Program-made: the position numbers and the translations under genes
Shown here: in pieces, positions 54,356 through 62,296 of the stretch
Position numbering within the stretch: the stretch's first letter is position 1
Layout: the number at the start of each line of letters is the position of its first letter
NCBI GenBank assembly: GCA_013388755.1
Contig: JACAEQ010000070.1
Location: 1 to 64,000 of the forward strand
Direction: 5' to 3'
DNA: 64,000 nucleotides
Origin: Chloroflexota bacterium
GTDB lineage: Bacteria; Chloroflexota; Chloroflexia; Chloroflexales; Roseiflexaceae
The notes under the pieces: generated by a model
The model's database searches: none
Told to the model about the DNA's origin: nothing
The model's input: only the letters and a program-made list of their open reading frames with translations

Positions 54356-56143
54356 ATGCGCACACGACGACTCGTCTCGCTCGCGCTGTTGCTCACACTG
54401 GCCAGTCTGGCGCTCTGGCCCCTGCGCACGACGGCGGCGGCGCGCAACCCGGACGAAGTGCCGCCAACCCAGCCGCCATTCAAGGCGCGGTTGTTTAGTG
54501 AGACCGGCCATACAGCCGTTAACTCGTTCCTCTCGTTCTGGGAAAACACGCCAAATGCGCTCTTCGTCCTTGGTTACCCGATCTCGGCGCCATTCATTGA
54601 GGAGAGTTTCACCAATCCGGGCGAGTTCTACCGCGTCCAGTACTTTGAGCGTGCTGTCCTGGAGGAGCATCCGGAGAATTATGGTACGCAGTACTACATC
54701 CTCGGGCGCCTGATGGGGACGGAGATGGCAAAGGGTCGTGGCGGCGAAGAGGCATTTCAGGCCGTGCCCAACCCCGGCGACGGTACATGGGATGAGTTTA
54801 CCGGCCATACACTCCGTAACTCGCCGGCGCCGTTCCGCTCTTTCTGGCTCAACAACGGCGGCCTGGCTGTCTTTGGCCGCCCGCTCTCTGAGCAGTTCCA
54901 GGAAGTGAACCAGGCCGACGGCCAGGTCTACTGGGTGCAATACTTCGAGCGCCAGCGCATGGAGTGGCACCCTGACGAACCTGATCCGCGGTATCGCATT
55001 CTGCTCGGGTTGCTGGGTAATGAGTACCGCGATGCCCATCACCAGGGGAACCCGGCTTTCACACCGGGCGCTGCGCCGCCACCTGGCCCGCCCGCGCCAT
55101 CGGGCGACTTCGCCTATGGCTACAACGCCTTGCTTTACGGCCAGGGAACCACCAGCTGGCAGGATCGCCCGCGCGTGCTGCAACTGGTGAAGAATAGCGG
55201 CTTCGGCTGGGTGCGCCAGCAGGTGCGCTGGATGGATCTGCATGATCGCTCCGGCGCGATCTACTGGGCCGAACTGGATAACATCGTCGAGGATTCTCAT
55301 AATGCCGGCGTGAAGTTGTTGCTGAGCATTGTGGCTGCACCAGGCTGGGCCACGCCTGACGGAAGGAACGGTCTACCGTCGCGCGAGCACTTCGGCACGT
55401 TCTCCTATTTCATGGGTGAGATGGCCAGACGCTACAGTGGCAGGGTGCAGGCCTACGAGATCTGGAACGAACAGAACCTGGCGGTCGAGAACGGTGGGCG
55501 CGTCTCGAATGCATCATTCTACATGGATATGCTGGTGCAGGCCTCCCAGGCGATCAAGGCCAACGATCCAGCGGCACTGGTCGTGTCAGGGGCGCCGTCA
55601 AGCACCGAGACCAACGCGCCAACGATTGCGATCAGTGATATTACCTTCCTGCGCCAGATGTTCGCTGACCCGCGCTTCCGCGCCAATGTCGATATCGTCG
55701 GGGTCCACCCGGGCGGCGCCGCCAACCCGCCCGACACCTTCTGGCCCGATAATCCGGGCCCGGGGCCAGGATGGACCAATAGCCGCGAGTTTTATTTCCG
55801 GCGTGTCGAGGATGTGCGCGCCCTGATGGTCCAGGCCGGCCTGGGCGACATGAAGATGTGGGTAACAGAGTTTGGCTGGGCCACGCGCAACAATACGCCG
55901 GGGTATGGGTTCGGCAACCAGACAACGTATGACGAACAGGCGCAGTATATTGTGCGCGCCTTCCAGATGGCGCGTACCAACTATGCGCCATGGATGGGTG
56001 GCATGTTCCTGTGGCAACTGAACTTTGCCGTACCATGGCGCGCCAATGGCAATGAATTGCACGAACAGGCCAGTTATGGCGTCATCAACGGCGACTGGAG
56101 CCCACGGCCGGCATACCTGGCGCTGCAGGCGATGCCGAAGTAG
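54356..56143 (+). CDS. Secreted protein: VQYFER modules plus clan-A glycoside hydrolase domain
   Basis: The 595-residue product has a signal peptide (LVSLALLLTLASLALWPL) then two copies of a ~90-residue module, each with a GYPIS or GRPLS start and VQYFER centre (residues ~45-125 and ~165-225). From ~245 a TIM-barrel hydrolase follows: VRQQVRWMDLHDRSG, LLLSIVAAPGWATPD, YEIWNEQNLAVENGG (acid/base Glu after Asn) and MWVTEFGWATRNNTPG (nucleophile Glu). This is the GH39/GH5-like pattern. The exported enzyme probably acts on extracellular polysaccharide. AAAGGAGA precedes the start. Confidence 0.87.
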   Translation: MRTRRLVSLALLLTLASLALWPLRTTAAARNPDEVPPTQPPFKARLFSETGHTAVNSFLSFWENTPNALFVLGYPISAPFIEESFTNPGEFYRVQYFERAVLEEHPENYGTQYYILGRLMGTEMAKGRGGEEAFQAVPNPGDGTWDEFTGHTLRNSPAPFRSFWLNNGGLAVFGRPLSEQFQEVNQADGQVYWVQYFERQRMEWHPDEPDPRYRILLGLLGNEYRDAHHQGNPAFTPGAAPPPGPPAPSGDFAYGYNALLYGQGTTSWQDRPRVLQLVKNSGFGWVRQQVRWMDLHDRSGAIYWAELDNIVEDSHNAGVKLLLSIVAAPGWATPDGRNGLPSREHFGTFSYFMGEMARRYSGRVQAYEIWNEQNLAVENGGRVSNASFYMDMLVQASQAIKANDPAALVVSGAPSSTETNAPTIAISDITFLRQMFADPRFRANVDIVGVHPGGAANPPDTFWPDNPGPGPGWTNSREFYFRRVEDVRALMVQAGLGDMKMWVTEFGWATRNNTPGYGFGNQTTYDEQAQYIVRAFQMARTNYAPWMGGMFLWQLNFAVPWRANGNELHEQASYGVINGDWSPRPAYLALQAMPK

Positions 56144-56155
56144 CCGCGCCAGAGC

Positions 56156-56183
56156 ACAGGGGCGGCCGGGCGGTCGCCCCTGT
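56156..56183 (+). terminator. Terminator-like hairpin
   Basis: ACAGGGGCG (56156-56164) pairs with CGCCCCTGT (56175-56183) across GCCGGGCGGT, 13 bases after the stop of the 595-residue hydrolase gene. There is no T-run. Confidence 0.55.
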
Positions 56184-56413
56184 TGACTCCGGCAACCGTA
56201 ACCTCATCGCCCACTCACTCGTCATCAGAGTCGAATCAGCCCCGTTTCAGCGTTCGTCTAGCCGGAGCAACCCGACGGTACGCTATAATATGGCGGGTCC
56301 TACGATGCACCCGCGTGTAAGCGGGGCAGCGCGCCAGCCGGCACCATGGAGCGGTACGTCCGCTCCATAACATTGTTGGCAGGCTGAGGTTCTGTGTTGA
56401 TAAGGAGCATACT

Positions 56414-57772
56414 GTGAAGATTCCTGTTCGCTACCCGCGCTGGGCAGCGTTCGCGTTGCTGCTCGGAATACTGGCGCCAGCGCTCGCCGCGTGCGGTGAG
56501 ACGGCCGCCAATCCGGGCGTCACACAACCGACTGCGGTGATCAGCGCACCAGCCACACCGCCATCGGGCGGGGTCGTCGATCCAACCGCCCCGCCGCCGA
56601 CACCTCCGCCAACCGGCGTGGCCCGGCCAACCAGCCCGCCACCAACCGAAGAACCGCTCGATCTGACGTTCCCGATGACGCTGCCCCGGGTGCAGCATGG
56701 CATAGTGACCCATCTGTACTATACCGATCGCGAACGGGTACTGACCCTCACCGATATCGCTGGCTATACCTGGATTCGCCAGCAGATTCAGTGGAAAGAT
56801 ATCGAAGGCCCCGAGCCCGGCGATTATAAGTGGGGTGAACTCGACAATATCGTCAATGATGTCGCGGCACGAAACATCAAGCTGCTGATCAGCATCGTCA
56901 AGTCGCCGTCGTTCTACAATCCGACCAATGGCCTGCCACAGGATCCAGTAACCATGGGCAATTTCGTGGAGGCGCTGGTCCGGCGGTATGGAACGAAGAT
57001 CGCCGCGATTGAGATCTGGAACGAGCAGAATCTGGCAGTGGAAAATGGCGGTCGCGTGACGGTCGAAGATGCCGGTCATTATGTCGAAATCCTGGTCGAA
57101 AGTTATAAGCGGATCAAGGCCGTCGAGCCACGGATCTTCGTTCTGGCCGGCGCGCCATCGTCCAGCGGCGTGAATGATCCGGCGCTGGCCGTTTCCGATG
57201 AAAACTACTACCGCGCCATGTACGAGTACAAAGATGGCCTGATCAAGGATTACTTCGATGCACAGGCGGTCCATCCCGGCGGCGCGGCCAACCCGCCTGA
57301 TACGTTATGGCCGGAGAAGCCGAGCTATATCGAGGGATGCAACCCGGCGCCGGATCGTTGCTGGAATGATCATCCGACTCACTACTTCCGGCATGTGGAG
57401 AATGTGCGCCGGTTCATGGTCGAAGAAGGGGTCGGCGATCATCAGATCTGGATCACTGAATTCGGCTGGGCGACGCCGAACAATACACCGGGCTACGAAT
57501 TTGGCAATTATGTGTCGCTTGAACAGCAACGCGACTATATTATCAGCGCCATGCGACGCATTGATGAGGTGTACCGCACGCCTGAGGGAAAACCCTGGGT
57601 CGGCGTGACCTTCCTGTGGAACATGAATTTTGCGGTGCTGTGGGGCGCGCAGGGTAACCCGGATCATGAGCAGGCGGCGTTTGGCATCCTCAACCCGGAT
57701 TGGAGTCCGCGCCCTTCATTCCTGGCGATCCAGAGTTATCTTGCCGAACAACGGCAACGCCAGGGCGGGTAA
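56414..57772 (+). CDS. Glycoside-hydrolase-like lipoprotein (clan A TIM barrel)
   Basis: The 452-residue product starts with a lipoprotein signal ending APALAAC (Cys about residue 27) and a Pro/Thr-rich linker. The catalytic domain parallels the preceding gene: IRQQIQWKDIEGPEPGDYKW, IEIWNEQNLAVENGG (Glu acid/base), AVHPGGAANPPDTLWP and IWITEFGWATPNNTPGYEFG (Glu nucleophile). It lacks VQYFER modules. It is likely a surface-anchored glycosidase working with the secreted paralogue. No neighbouring transporter shares the operon. Confidence 0.88.
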   Translation: MKIPVRYPRWAAFALLLGILAPALAACGETAANPGVTQPTAVISAPATPPSGGVVDPTAPPPTPPPTGVARPTSPPPTEEPLDLTFPMTLPRVQHGIVTHLYYTDRERVLTLTDIAGYTWIRQQIQWKDIEGPEPGDYKWGELDNIVNDVAARNIKLLISIVKSPSFYNPTNGLPQDPVTMGNFVEALVRRYGTKIAAIEIWNEQNLAVENGGRVTVEDAGHYVEILVESYKRIKAVEPRIFVLAGAPSSSGVNDPALAVSDENYYRAMYEYKDGLIKDYFDAQAVHPGGAANPPDTLWPEKPSYIEGCNPAPDRCWNDHPTHYFRHVENVRRFMVEEGVGDHQIWITEFGWATPNNTPGYEFGNYVSLEQQRDYIISAMRRIDEVYRTPEGKPWVGVTFLWNMNFAVLWGAQGNPDHEQAAFGILNPDWSPRPSFLAIQSYLAEQRQRQGG

Positions 57773-57803
57773 AGCCTCCTTCCTCGCACGATCAAAACGC
57801 GCA

Positions 57804-57837
57804 AGAAGGCCTCACAGAACTGTCTGTGAGGCCTTCT
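57804..57837. terminator. Strong 15-bp hairpin terminator after the glycosidase lipoprotein gene
   Basis: AGAAGGCCTCACAGA (57804-57818) pairs perfectly with TCTGTGAGGCCTTCT (57823-57837) around ACTG. It begins 32 bases after the stop. There is no strong T-run on either strand, but the stem is long and could act in both directions. Confidence 0.8.
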
Positions 57838-57851
57838 GGACATTGTGCTAT

Positions 57852-57961
57852 GTGCCTGTTCGAAGAATGATGGTTGGATGGCATTGCGTGCGTCGCTCAC
57901 GGCACGCTATCGCTTGCACTCCGCGCAATGATCAGAGACGTAGCGGTTTTCGGATAGGCAC
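57852..57961. mobile_element. Miniature element, family 1, short copy c (110 bp)
   Basis: Ends are GTGCCTGTTCGAAGAA and (other strand) GTGCCTATCCGAAAACC, agreeing with the family 1 ends. The internal sequence is shorter than copies a and b. No clear target duplication was found. It lies between the hairpin and the receiver gene. Confidence 0.6.
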
Positions 57962-58009
57962 CACGTACCACGCGCGATCTGCTCTACCGCAACGAACGAA
58001 ACCGCGAGG

Positions 58010-58393
58010 CTACCGCAGCACGTCACGCACAATCTGCTCCAGGCGATCGAGCGGGAATGGCTTGGGCAGGTAGTAATCCACACGCTGCTCACGCGCGCGT
58101 TTTTCCAGTTCCGGCGTGGCATAGGCCGTGATCAGCACCACGCGCGTATCAGGCGATGTCTCTTTGATCGCCGCCGTCAATTGAAGCCCGTTCATGCCGG
58201 GCATGTTGTAATCGGTAATCACCAGCGGCACCGGGCGCAACGCGATCTGTGCCAGCGCCTCCGCGCCACCGTTCACCGTCACGATATCGTACCCGCCGGT
58301 CAGGTCGCGCATCAAACGGTGAAGAATAATAAGGATATCAGGCTCATCCTCTACCAGAACGATCGCCGGGTTTCGAGTCGATTGGTCAGGCAT
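58010..58393 (-). CDS. CheY-like single-domain response regulator
   Basis: The 127-residue product has IVLVEDEPDILIIL (acidic pair), LVITDYNMPGMNGLQL (phosphorylated Asp), VVLITAYAT (Thr/Ser switch; here T) and YYLPKPFPL (Lys), so the full receiver active site is present without output domain. GAGGAG precedes the start at 58393. It is the last minus-strand gene downstream of an exopolysaccharide cluster, but separated from it by a 255-base gap, so a direct role in that cluster is uncertain. Confidence 0.93.
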   Translation of the reverse strand: MPDQSTRNPAIVLVEDEPDILIILHRLMRDLTGGYDIVTVNGGAEALAQIALRPVPLVITDYNMPGMNGLQLTAAIKETSPDTRVVLITAYATPELEKRAREQRVDYYLPKPFPLDRLEQIVRDVLR

Positions 58394-58478
58394 AGATGCG
58401 CTCCTCGCCACCGTGATTTAACCGGGACGATATTATCGCTATTCTATCATAGTGCAACGGCGCGGGCAACCGCAGTTC

Positions 58479-58560
58479 GTGCCTATCCGAAGAACGGTGT
58501 GGTTGGATGGCATTGCGCGCGAAGCGAATCAATCGAGCGGCGTGAGCGGCATGGCTGCTG
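58479..58560. mobile_element. Miniature element, family 1, truncated copy d
   Basis: The left end GTGCCTATCCGAAGAACGG is followed by GGTTGGATGGCATTGCG, also found in copy c. No matching right end was found before the kinase gene, so this copy is truncated. The right boundary is approximate. The remaining part of 58412-58648 has no gene. Confidence 0.5.
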
Positions 58561-58648
58561 CATGCGCCAGCCACGTCGCCCCGCCGACGGGCGAACATGG
58601 CCGCGCAGGTAAGGCGCCCGCATTTCCAGGAGACATATGATAGAGTTA

Positions 58649-59323
58649 TCAGGCATAGTAACCATATTCGCCGTCAAGGCGTGCGCCATTGAGCACGACG
58701 CCGACAATGTTGGCTTTCACCTTCTCAAGAATCTCACGCGCGCGCCGCGCCCGATCGCGGCGCGTGCGCCCTGCTTCCAGCACCAGCAAGACCCCGTCAA
58801 CGCGTGTTGCCAGCACGGCGGCGTCGGTGACGGCAATCACCGGGGGGGTATCAAACAGCACCATGTCCGCCAGACCGCGCAAACGATTGATAACCGCTTC
58901 CATGCGGCGCGAACCCAGAATGTCAGCCGGGCGCGGCGGCAGCGGGCCGCTCGCAAGCAGGCTCAATCCCGGCACCCCGGTCTCTTGAAGCGGCGGCGGA
59001 GCGTCATCCTGCGCCAGGATCATGCTGGTCAACCCGGCCTCGTTCGATAACTCGAACAATGTATGGAGCGATGGCCGTCGCAAGTCGCAATCCACCAGGA
59101 TGACACGCTGCTCGGCCTGGGCGATCGTCACGGCCAGGTTCGCCAGCGTCGTCGACTTACCTTCGTCGGGCGCGGTACTGGTCGCCAGCAAGGTATGCAA
59201 CGGTTTGTCAAGGCTGGAAAACTGGATATTGGTGCGCAGCGTGCGATACGCTTCGGCTGCGGGCGAACGCGGATCGCGCAGCGCAATGAGTGGCGAGTGC
59301 TGGTAGCCGTTGCTGGTATTCAT
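58649..59323 (-). CDS. CpsD/CapB-type bacterial tyrosine kinase
   Basis: The 224-residue product begins with AAEAYRTLRTNIQFSS, has Walker A-like TAPDEGKSTTLANLAV, Walker A' VILVDCDLRRPSLH and Walker B ADMVLFDTPPVIAV, and ends in the tyrosine-rich tail GEYGYYA. These define BY-kinases that autophosphorylate and work with Wzz-like activators in polysaccharide export. The start at 59323 avoids an extended frame with no homology. The adjacent Wzz-like gene supplies the membrane activator domain. Confidence 0.92.
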   Translation of the reverse strand: MNTSNGYQHSPLIALRDPRSPAAEAYRTLRTNIQFSSLDKPLHTLLATSTAPDEGKSTTLANLAVTIAQAEQRVILVDCDLRRPSLHTLFELSNEAGLTSMILAQDDAPPPLQETGVPGLSLLASGPLPPRPADILGSRRMEAVINRLRGLADMVLFDTPPVIAVTDAAVLATRVDGVLLVLEAGRTRRDRARRAREILEKVKANIVGVVLNGARLDGEYGYYA

Positions 59324-59366
59324 AGAACCTGTGAGCGCATGGTGCGCGCATATGATGGCCGGGCGT

Positions 59367-60062
59367 TCAACGTTTTGCTGCGAGCACGCCGCTCGCACCT
59401 TTCGTCTCACCTCCAGACGGCGGGATCGCGCCGAGAGTCGCAAGCTGCACATACCGTTCAACGTCGGCCGGCGTCTTGAGCGTATCGTCGAGCGCCTCCA
59501 GGACAAATGCCAGCAGCAGGCCGAGCACCAGGCCGAGTACAGCGCCAGCAAGCATATTGACCCGTGTCTGCGGGCGGTGGAGCACCGGCGGCGTGGCCGG
59601 CTCAAGCACGGTCATGCTGATCCGGTCGGTGCCTTCCAGCGTATTGTTGCGCGCACTCACCAGTGCGACCATGTTGTTGCCGATGGCATCCGCCAGGCGT
59701 TGCGCCGTCGCCGGATCGGGATAGTCCACCTGAACGATCATTTTGCGCTCGTCCGGGCGCGGCTGAATCGCCACGCGGCGCAACAACCACTCCGGCGTGC
59801 GGTCGAGGTGCAGTTCGTCGCTGATCTTCTGCAACTGTGGCCGCGCCAGCGCGATTTCACGGAAGCTGCTCATGCTGTTCTGCAGCACGATGGCGAGGCC
59901 GTTGTCGATCCGGTTGGGCACCACCAGGTAGCTCGCCTCGGAACGGTAGACCCGCTCTTGCAGCCGGCTGAATACGAACGCGCTCGCAACCGCCACTGCT
60001 GCGGTGAGTGCGATCACCCACCAGCGACGGCGCAAAACGGTCAGATAGTCGGTCAGTTGCAT
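59367..60062 (-). CDS. Wzz/chain-length-determinant-like protein (activator of CpsD)
   Basis: The 231-residue product starts MQLTDYLTVLRRRWWVIALT, with membrane helix one near residues 15-35, an extracytoplasmic domain containing coiled elements (SMTVLEPATPPVLHRPQTRV), and helix two (MLAGAVLGLVLGLLLAFVLE). The C-terminus TPADVERYVQLATLGAIP matches Wzz proteins that contact the BY-kinase. It precedes the kinase gene by 43 bases and probably forms its activating partner. Confidence 0.88.
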   Translation of the reverse strand: MQLTDYLTVLRRRWWVIALTAAVAVASAFVFSRLQERVYRSEASYLVVPNRIDNGLAIVLQNSMSSFREIALARPQLQKISDELHLDRTPEWLLRRVAIQPRPDERKMIVQVDYPDPATAQRLADAIGNNMVALVSARNNTLEGTDRISMTVLEPATPPVLHRPQTRVNMLAGAVLGLVLGLLLAFVLEALDDTLKTPADVERYVQLATLGAIPPSGGETKGASGVLAAKR

Positions 60063-60232
60063 AGGCCCCTCAATCTTGCAGGTTCCGCAGGAACCGTTGA
60101 CACAGTTCCTGAACTGGTATCTTTCCACCAGCGGAGCGAGGTGACGCAGTCGCCTGCACTTCGCGCTGGCGCAGAACCGCAGGAGACCGCCGGGTTTCGC
60201 CAATCGGCGGCACACTGCGGCCTCCGATACAA

Positions 60233-60847
60233 TCACGCCGTGGCTTCCGCGCGAGTCGTTTCCCGGTAGTATACTCCGAAGATCAGCAGTGTTCCGGCCA
60301 GCAATCCGGCAAGCGCACGTAAGGTCATCGCCATCGCCACGGCGCGCGGCCCGTTCGCGCGCGCCGCCTGACCCGGCGGTTCGAGCACCACCACATTCAC
60401 GAACGTCCGCCCCGGTGCAGCCGATGGATCGCCCCACAATGCCAGGCCACGCGCCTGTACCACGTCCAGGGCAGCCACGACGATCGCCTGTGCCTGCGCC
60501 GCATCGCCGGTTTCGGCCCACAGGGTCACGACGCGGCGCTGGTTCGACGCGCCGAGTGCCATACGCACACGCTCAGGTGCGACATCAACGCCGCCGCGTG
60601 CCAGCGCGGCGCTGACCTCGACGCTGAACGGTACCCCCTGAACGATTGCCGGCAGATCATACGCGAGGGCGTCCTCGGTGTCAAAACGACGATCCTCGCT
60701 GCGCGTGATCAGCATACTCGCAGAAGCGCGGTACCGCGGCGGTTCGACCAGAGCAAACCCCAGGCTCAAGCATGCCGCCAGCAACGCCGGGGCAATAGCC
60801 AGGCGCCAGCGCTGGCGCACGATAGCAAGATAGGTCAGGAGTTCCAT
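60233..60847 (-). CDS. Second Wzz-like membrane protein
   Basis: The 204-residue product begins MELLTYLAIVRQRWRLAIAP, similar to the start of the 231-residue protein, has a first helix (LAIAPALLAACLSLGFAL) and a second near the end (LRALAGLLAGTLLIFGVYY). The central domain is divergent and lacks the C-terminal kinase-contact part. It sits between the glycosyltransferase and the other Wzz-like gene, with a 170-base gap to the latter without gene. Confidence 0.78.
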   Translation of the reverse strand: MELLTYLAIVRQRWRLAIAPALLAACLSLGFALVEPPRYRASASMLITRSEDRRFDTEDALAYDLPAIVQGVPFSVEVSAALARGGVDVAPERVRMALGASNQRRVVTLWAETGDAAQAQAIVVAALDVVQARGLALWGDPSAAPGRTFVNVVVLEPPGQAARANGPRAVAMAMTLRALAGLLAGTLLIFGVYYRETTRAEATA

Positions 60848-60862
60848 CGCTACTCGCGCCTG

Positions 60863-61981
60863 TCACTCGCCAGCAACGACATCGCGTTCCTCACCGGCGG
60901 CGATCCCGTAACGAGTCGCCAGGAACGCGCGCAACCGTGCCAGAAATACTTCGCTGCCGAAGCGTTCGGCATGGCGTCGGATGGCTCCTGCATCGTACCG
61001 ATCGGTGCAGGACGCCGCAATTGCTGCCGCAAGCGCCTCAACTGTCTGCTCGGTGAAAAAGCGCCCGGTTCCACCCTCGATTACTGTATCCAGCGCCCCC
61101 CCTGCCGCATAGGCGATTACCGGCCGGCCAGCCGCCATCGCCTCCAGCGGAGTGATACCGAAATCCTCCTCGCCGGGGAACAGATACGCCCGGCAACCGG
61201 CAAACAACTCCCGGCGCCGGCCCTCCGCAACATACCCCAGAAACTCGACCGTCGGCCCCGCCATCGCCTGTAACCGCGGCCGGTCACGCCCATCGCCGAA
61301 TACCTTCAGCGGCAACCCCAGCCGCGTACATGCCTTGACGGCGAGATCGAGCCGTTTGTAGGGAATAAGCCGGCCGCCTGCCAGGAAGTAGGCCCCTGGC
61401 GGCTGCGCGCGAAACGCAGGAAGATCAACCGGTGGAGCAATCACGGTTGCATCACGCCCGTAGTAGCGCGCGATACGCTGCGCGACGGCGCGTGAGTTGG
61501 CGATAAAGGCGTCAACTCGCTGCGTCGAGACGACATCCCACATACGGAGAAGCGTCATCAGCGGCATGAGCGCCGCCCGGCGAGCGGCGCCGAATGCCTC
61601 GCGCGCAACATACTCCGACGTGCGCCAGGCAAATCGCATCGGTGTATGGCAATAGCAGACGTGAATGGCGCCAGGGCGCGGAATAACGCCTTTGGCGAAG
61701 GCGCTGCTGCTGCTGATGACCAGGTCGTAGGCGCTCAAATCAAAGCTTTCGAACGCCGACGGATAGAAAGGGACATACGCTCGAAACAGGCGACGCCACG
61801 CCGGCAATCGTTGCATCCAGGAGGTGCGAATATCCCAGGTGCGGTAGGCGCGCGGCATGACATCCGGGTCGTAGACTGATGTGAAGACTGGCGCCGCCGG
61901 GAACAACGTATGGAGTGCCTCGAGCACACGCTCCGCTCCGCCATACTGGTTCAAATAGTCGTGGACAAGCGCAACGCGCAT
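60863..61981 (-). CDS. Glycosyltransferase family 4-like protein
   Basis: The 372-residue product starts MRVALVHDYLNQYGGAERVL, the N-terminal Rossmann motif of GT-B enzymes, and has YLFPGEEDFGITPLEAMAAG with the E-x7-E nucleotide-sugar contact followed by PVIAYAAGGALDTV. This combination is typical of GT4 transferases acting in exopolysaccharide or O-antigen synthesis. The start at 61981 is the Met before the first strand; an extension upstream has no homology. It leads the minus-strand cluster, 15 bases before the Wzz-like gene. Confidence 0.93.
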   Translation of the reverse strand: MRVALVHDYLNQYGGAERVLEALHTLFPAAPVFTSVYDPDVMPRAYRTWDIRTSWMQRLPAWRRLFRAYVPFYPSAFESFDLSAYDLVISSSSAFAKGVIPRPGAIHVCYCHTPMRFAWRTSEYVAREAFGAARRAALMPLMTLLRMWDVVSTQRVDAFIANSRAVAQRIARYYGRDATVIAPPVDLPAFRAQPPGAYFLAGGRLIPYKRLDLAVKACTRLGLPLKVFGDGRDRPRLQAMAGPTVEFLGYVAEGRRRELFAGCRAYLFPGEEDFGITPLEAMAAGRPVIAYAAGGALDTVIEGGTGRFFTEQTVEALAAAIAASCTDRYDAGAIRRHAERFGSEVFLARLRAFLATRYGIAAGEERDVVAGE

Positions 61982-62176
61982 TGGCACATCCAGCCAGGTG
62001 AATGCAGGCGTACCCCTGAGTGCGGTAGCAGCATACCCGTTCGTGGGTGTGCCACTGGCGCTCTGCAGTGCCGGTATGGCCAGGCGCACTCGATAACCGC
62101 TGCCATCAGTAGTGGTATTATAGATCGTACCGGCGACGATGGAACGCTTTCGCGATGGTGTGACGGAACATTCCAC

Positions 62177-62198
62177 GAACCAGCACTTCCGGGAAGCG
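62177..62198. repeat. Dispersed CTTCCGGGAAG-type imperfect palindrome, copy e
   Basis: GAACCAGCACTTCCGGGAAG then CG matches copy b (25679-25700, minus strand) at 20 of 22 positions. The CTTCCGGGAAG core is an odd-length palindrome. A weaker second copy, CTTCTCGGAAG, follows at about 62270. It lies in the divergent gap between the glycosyltransferase and the DinB-fusion gene (61982-62296), where no other feature was seen. Confidence 0.55.
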
Positions 62199-62296
62199 CA
62201 CGCTGCCGCTGGAGCCAGCGCGCTGCGGCTCAGCGCGCTCCATCGGGCGCGGAGCCTGCCAGGCGGGCTTCTCGGAAGCTCACGCCCGGCGCGTCC

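Noticed and set aside
61910-62296. An extended start for the DinB-fusion gene
   Set aside because: The added 129 codons run through the divergent glycosyltransferase start and a palindromic repeat and have no homology-like pattern.
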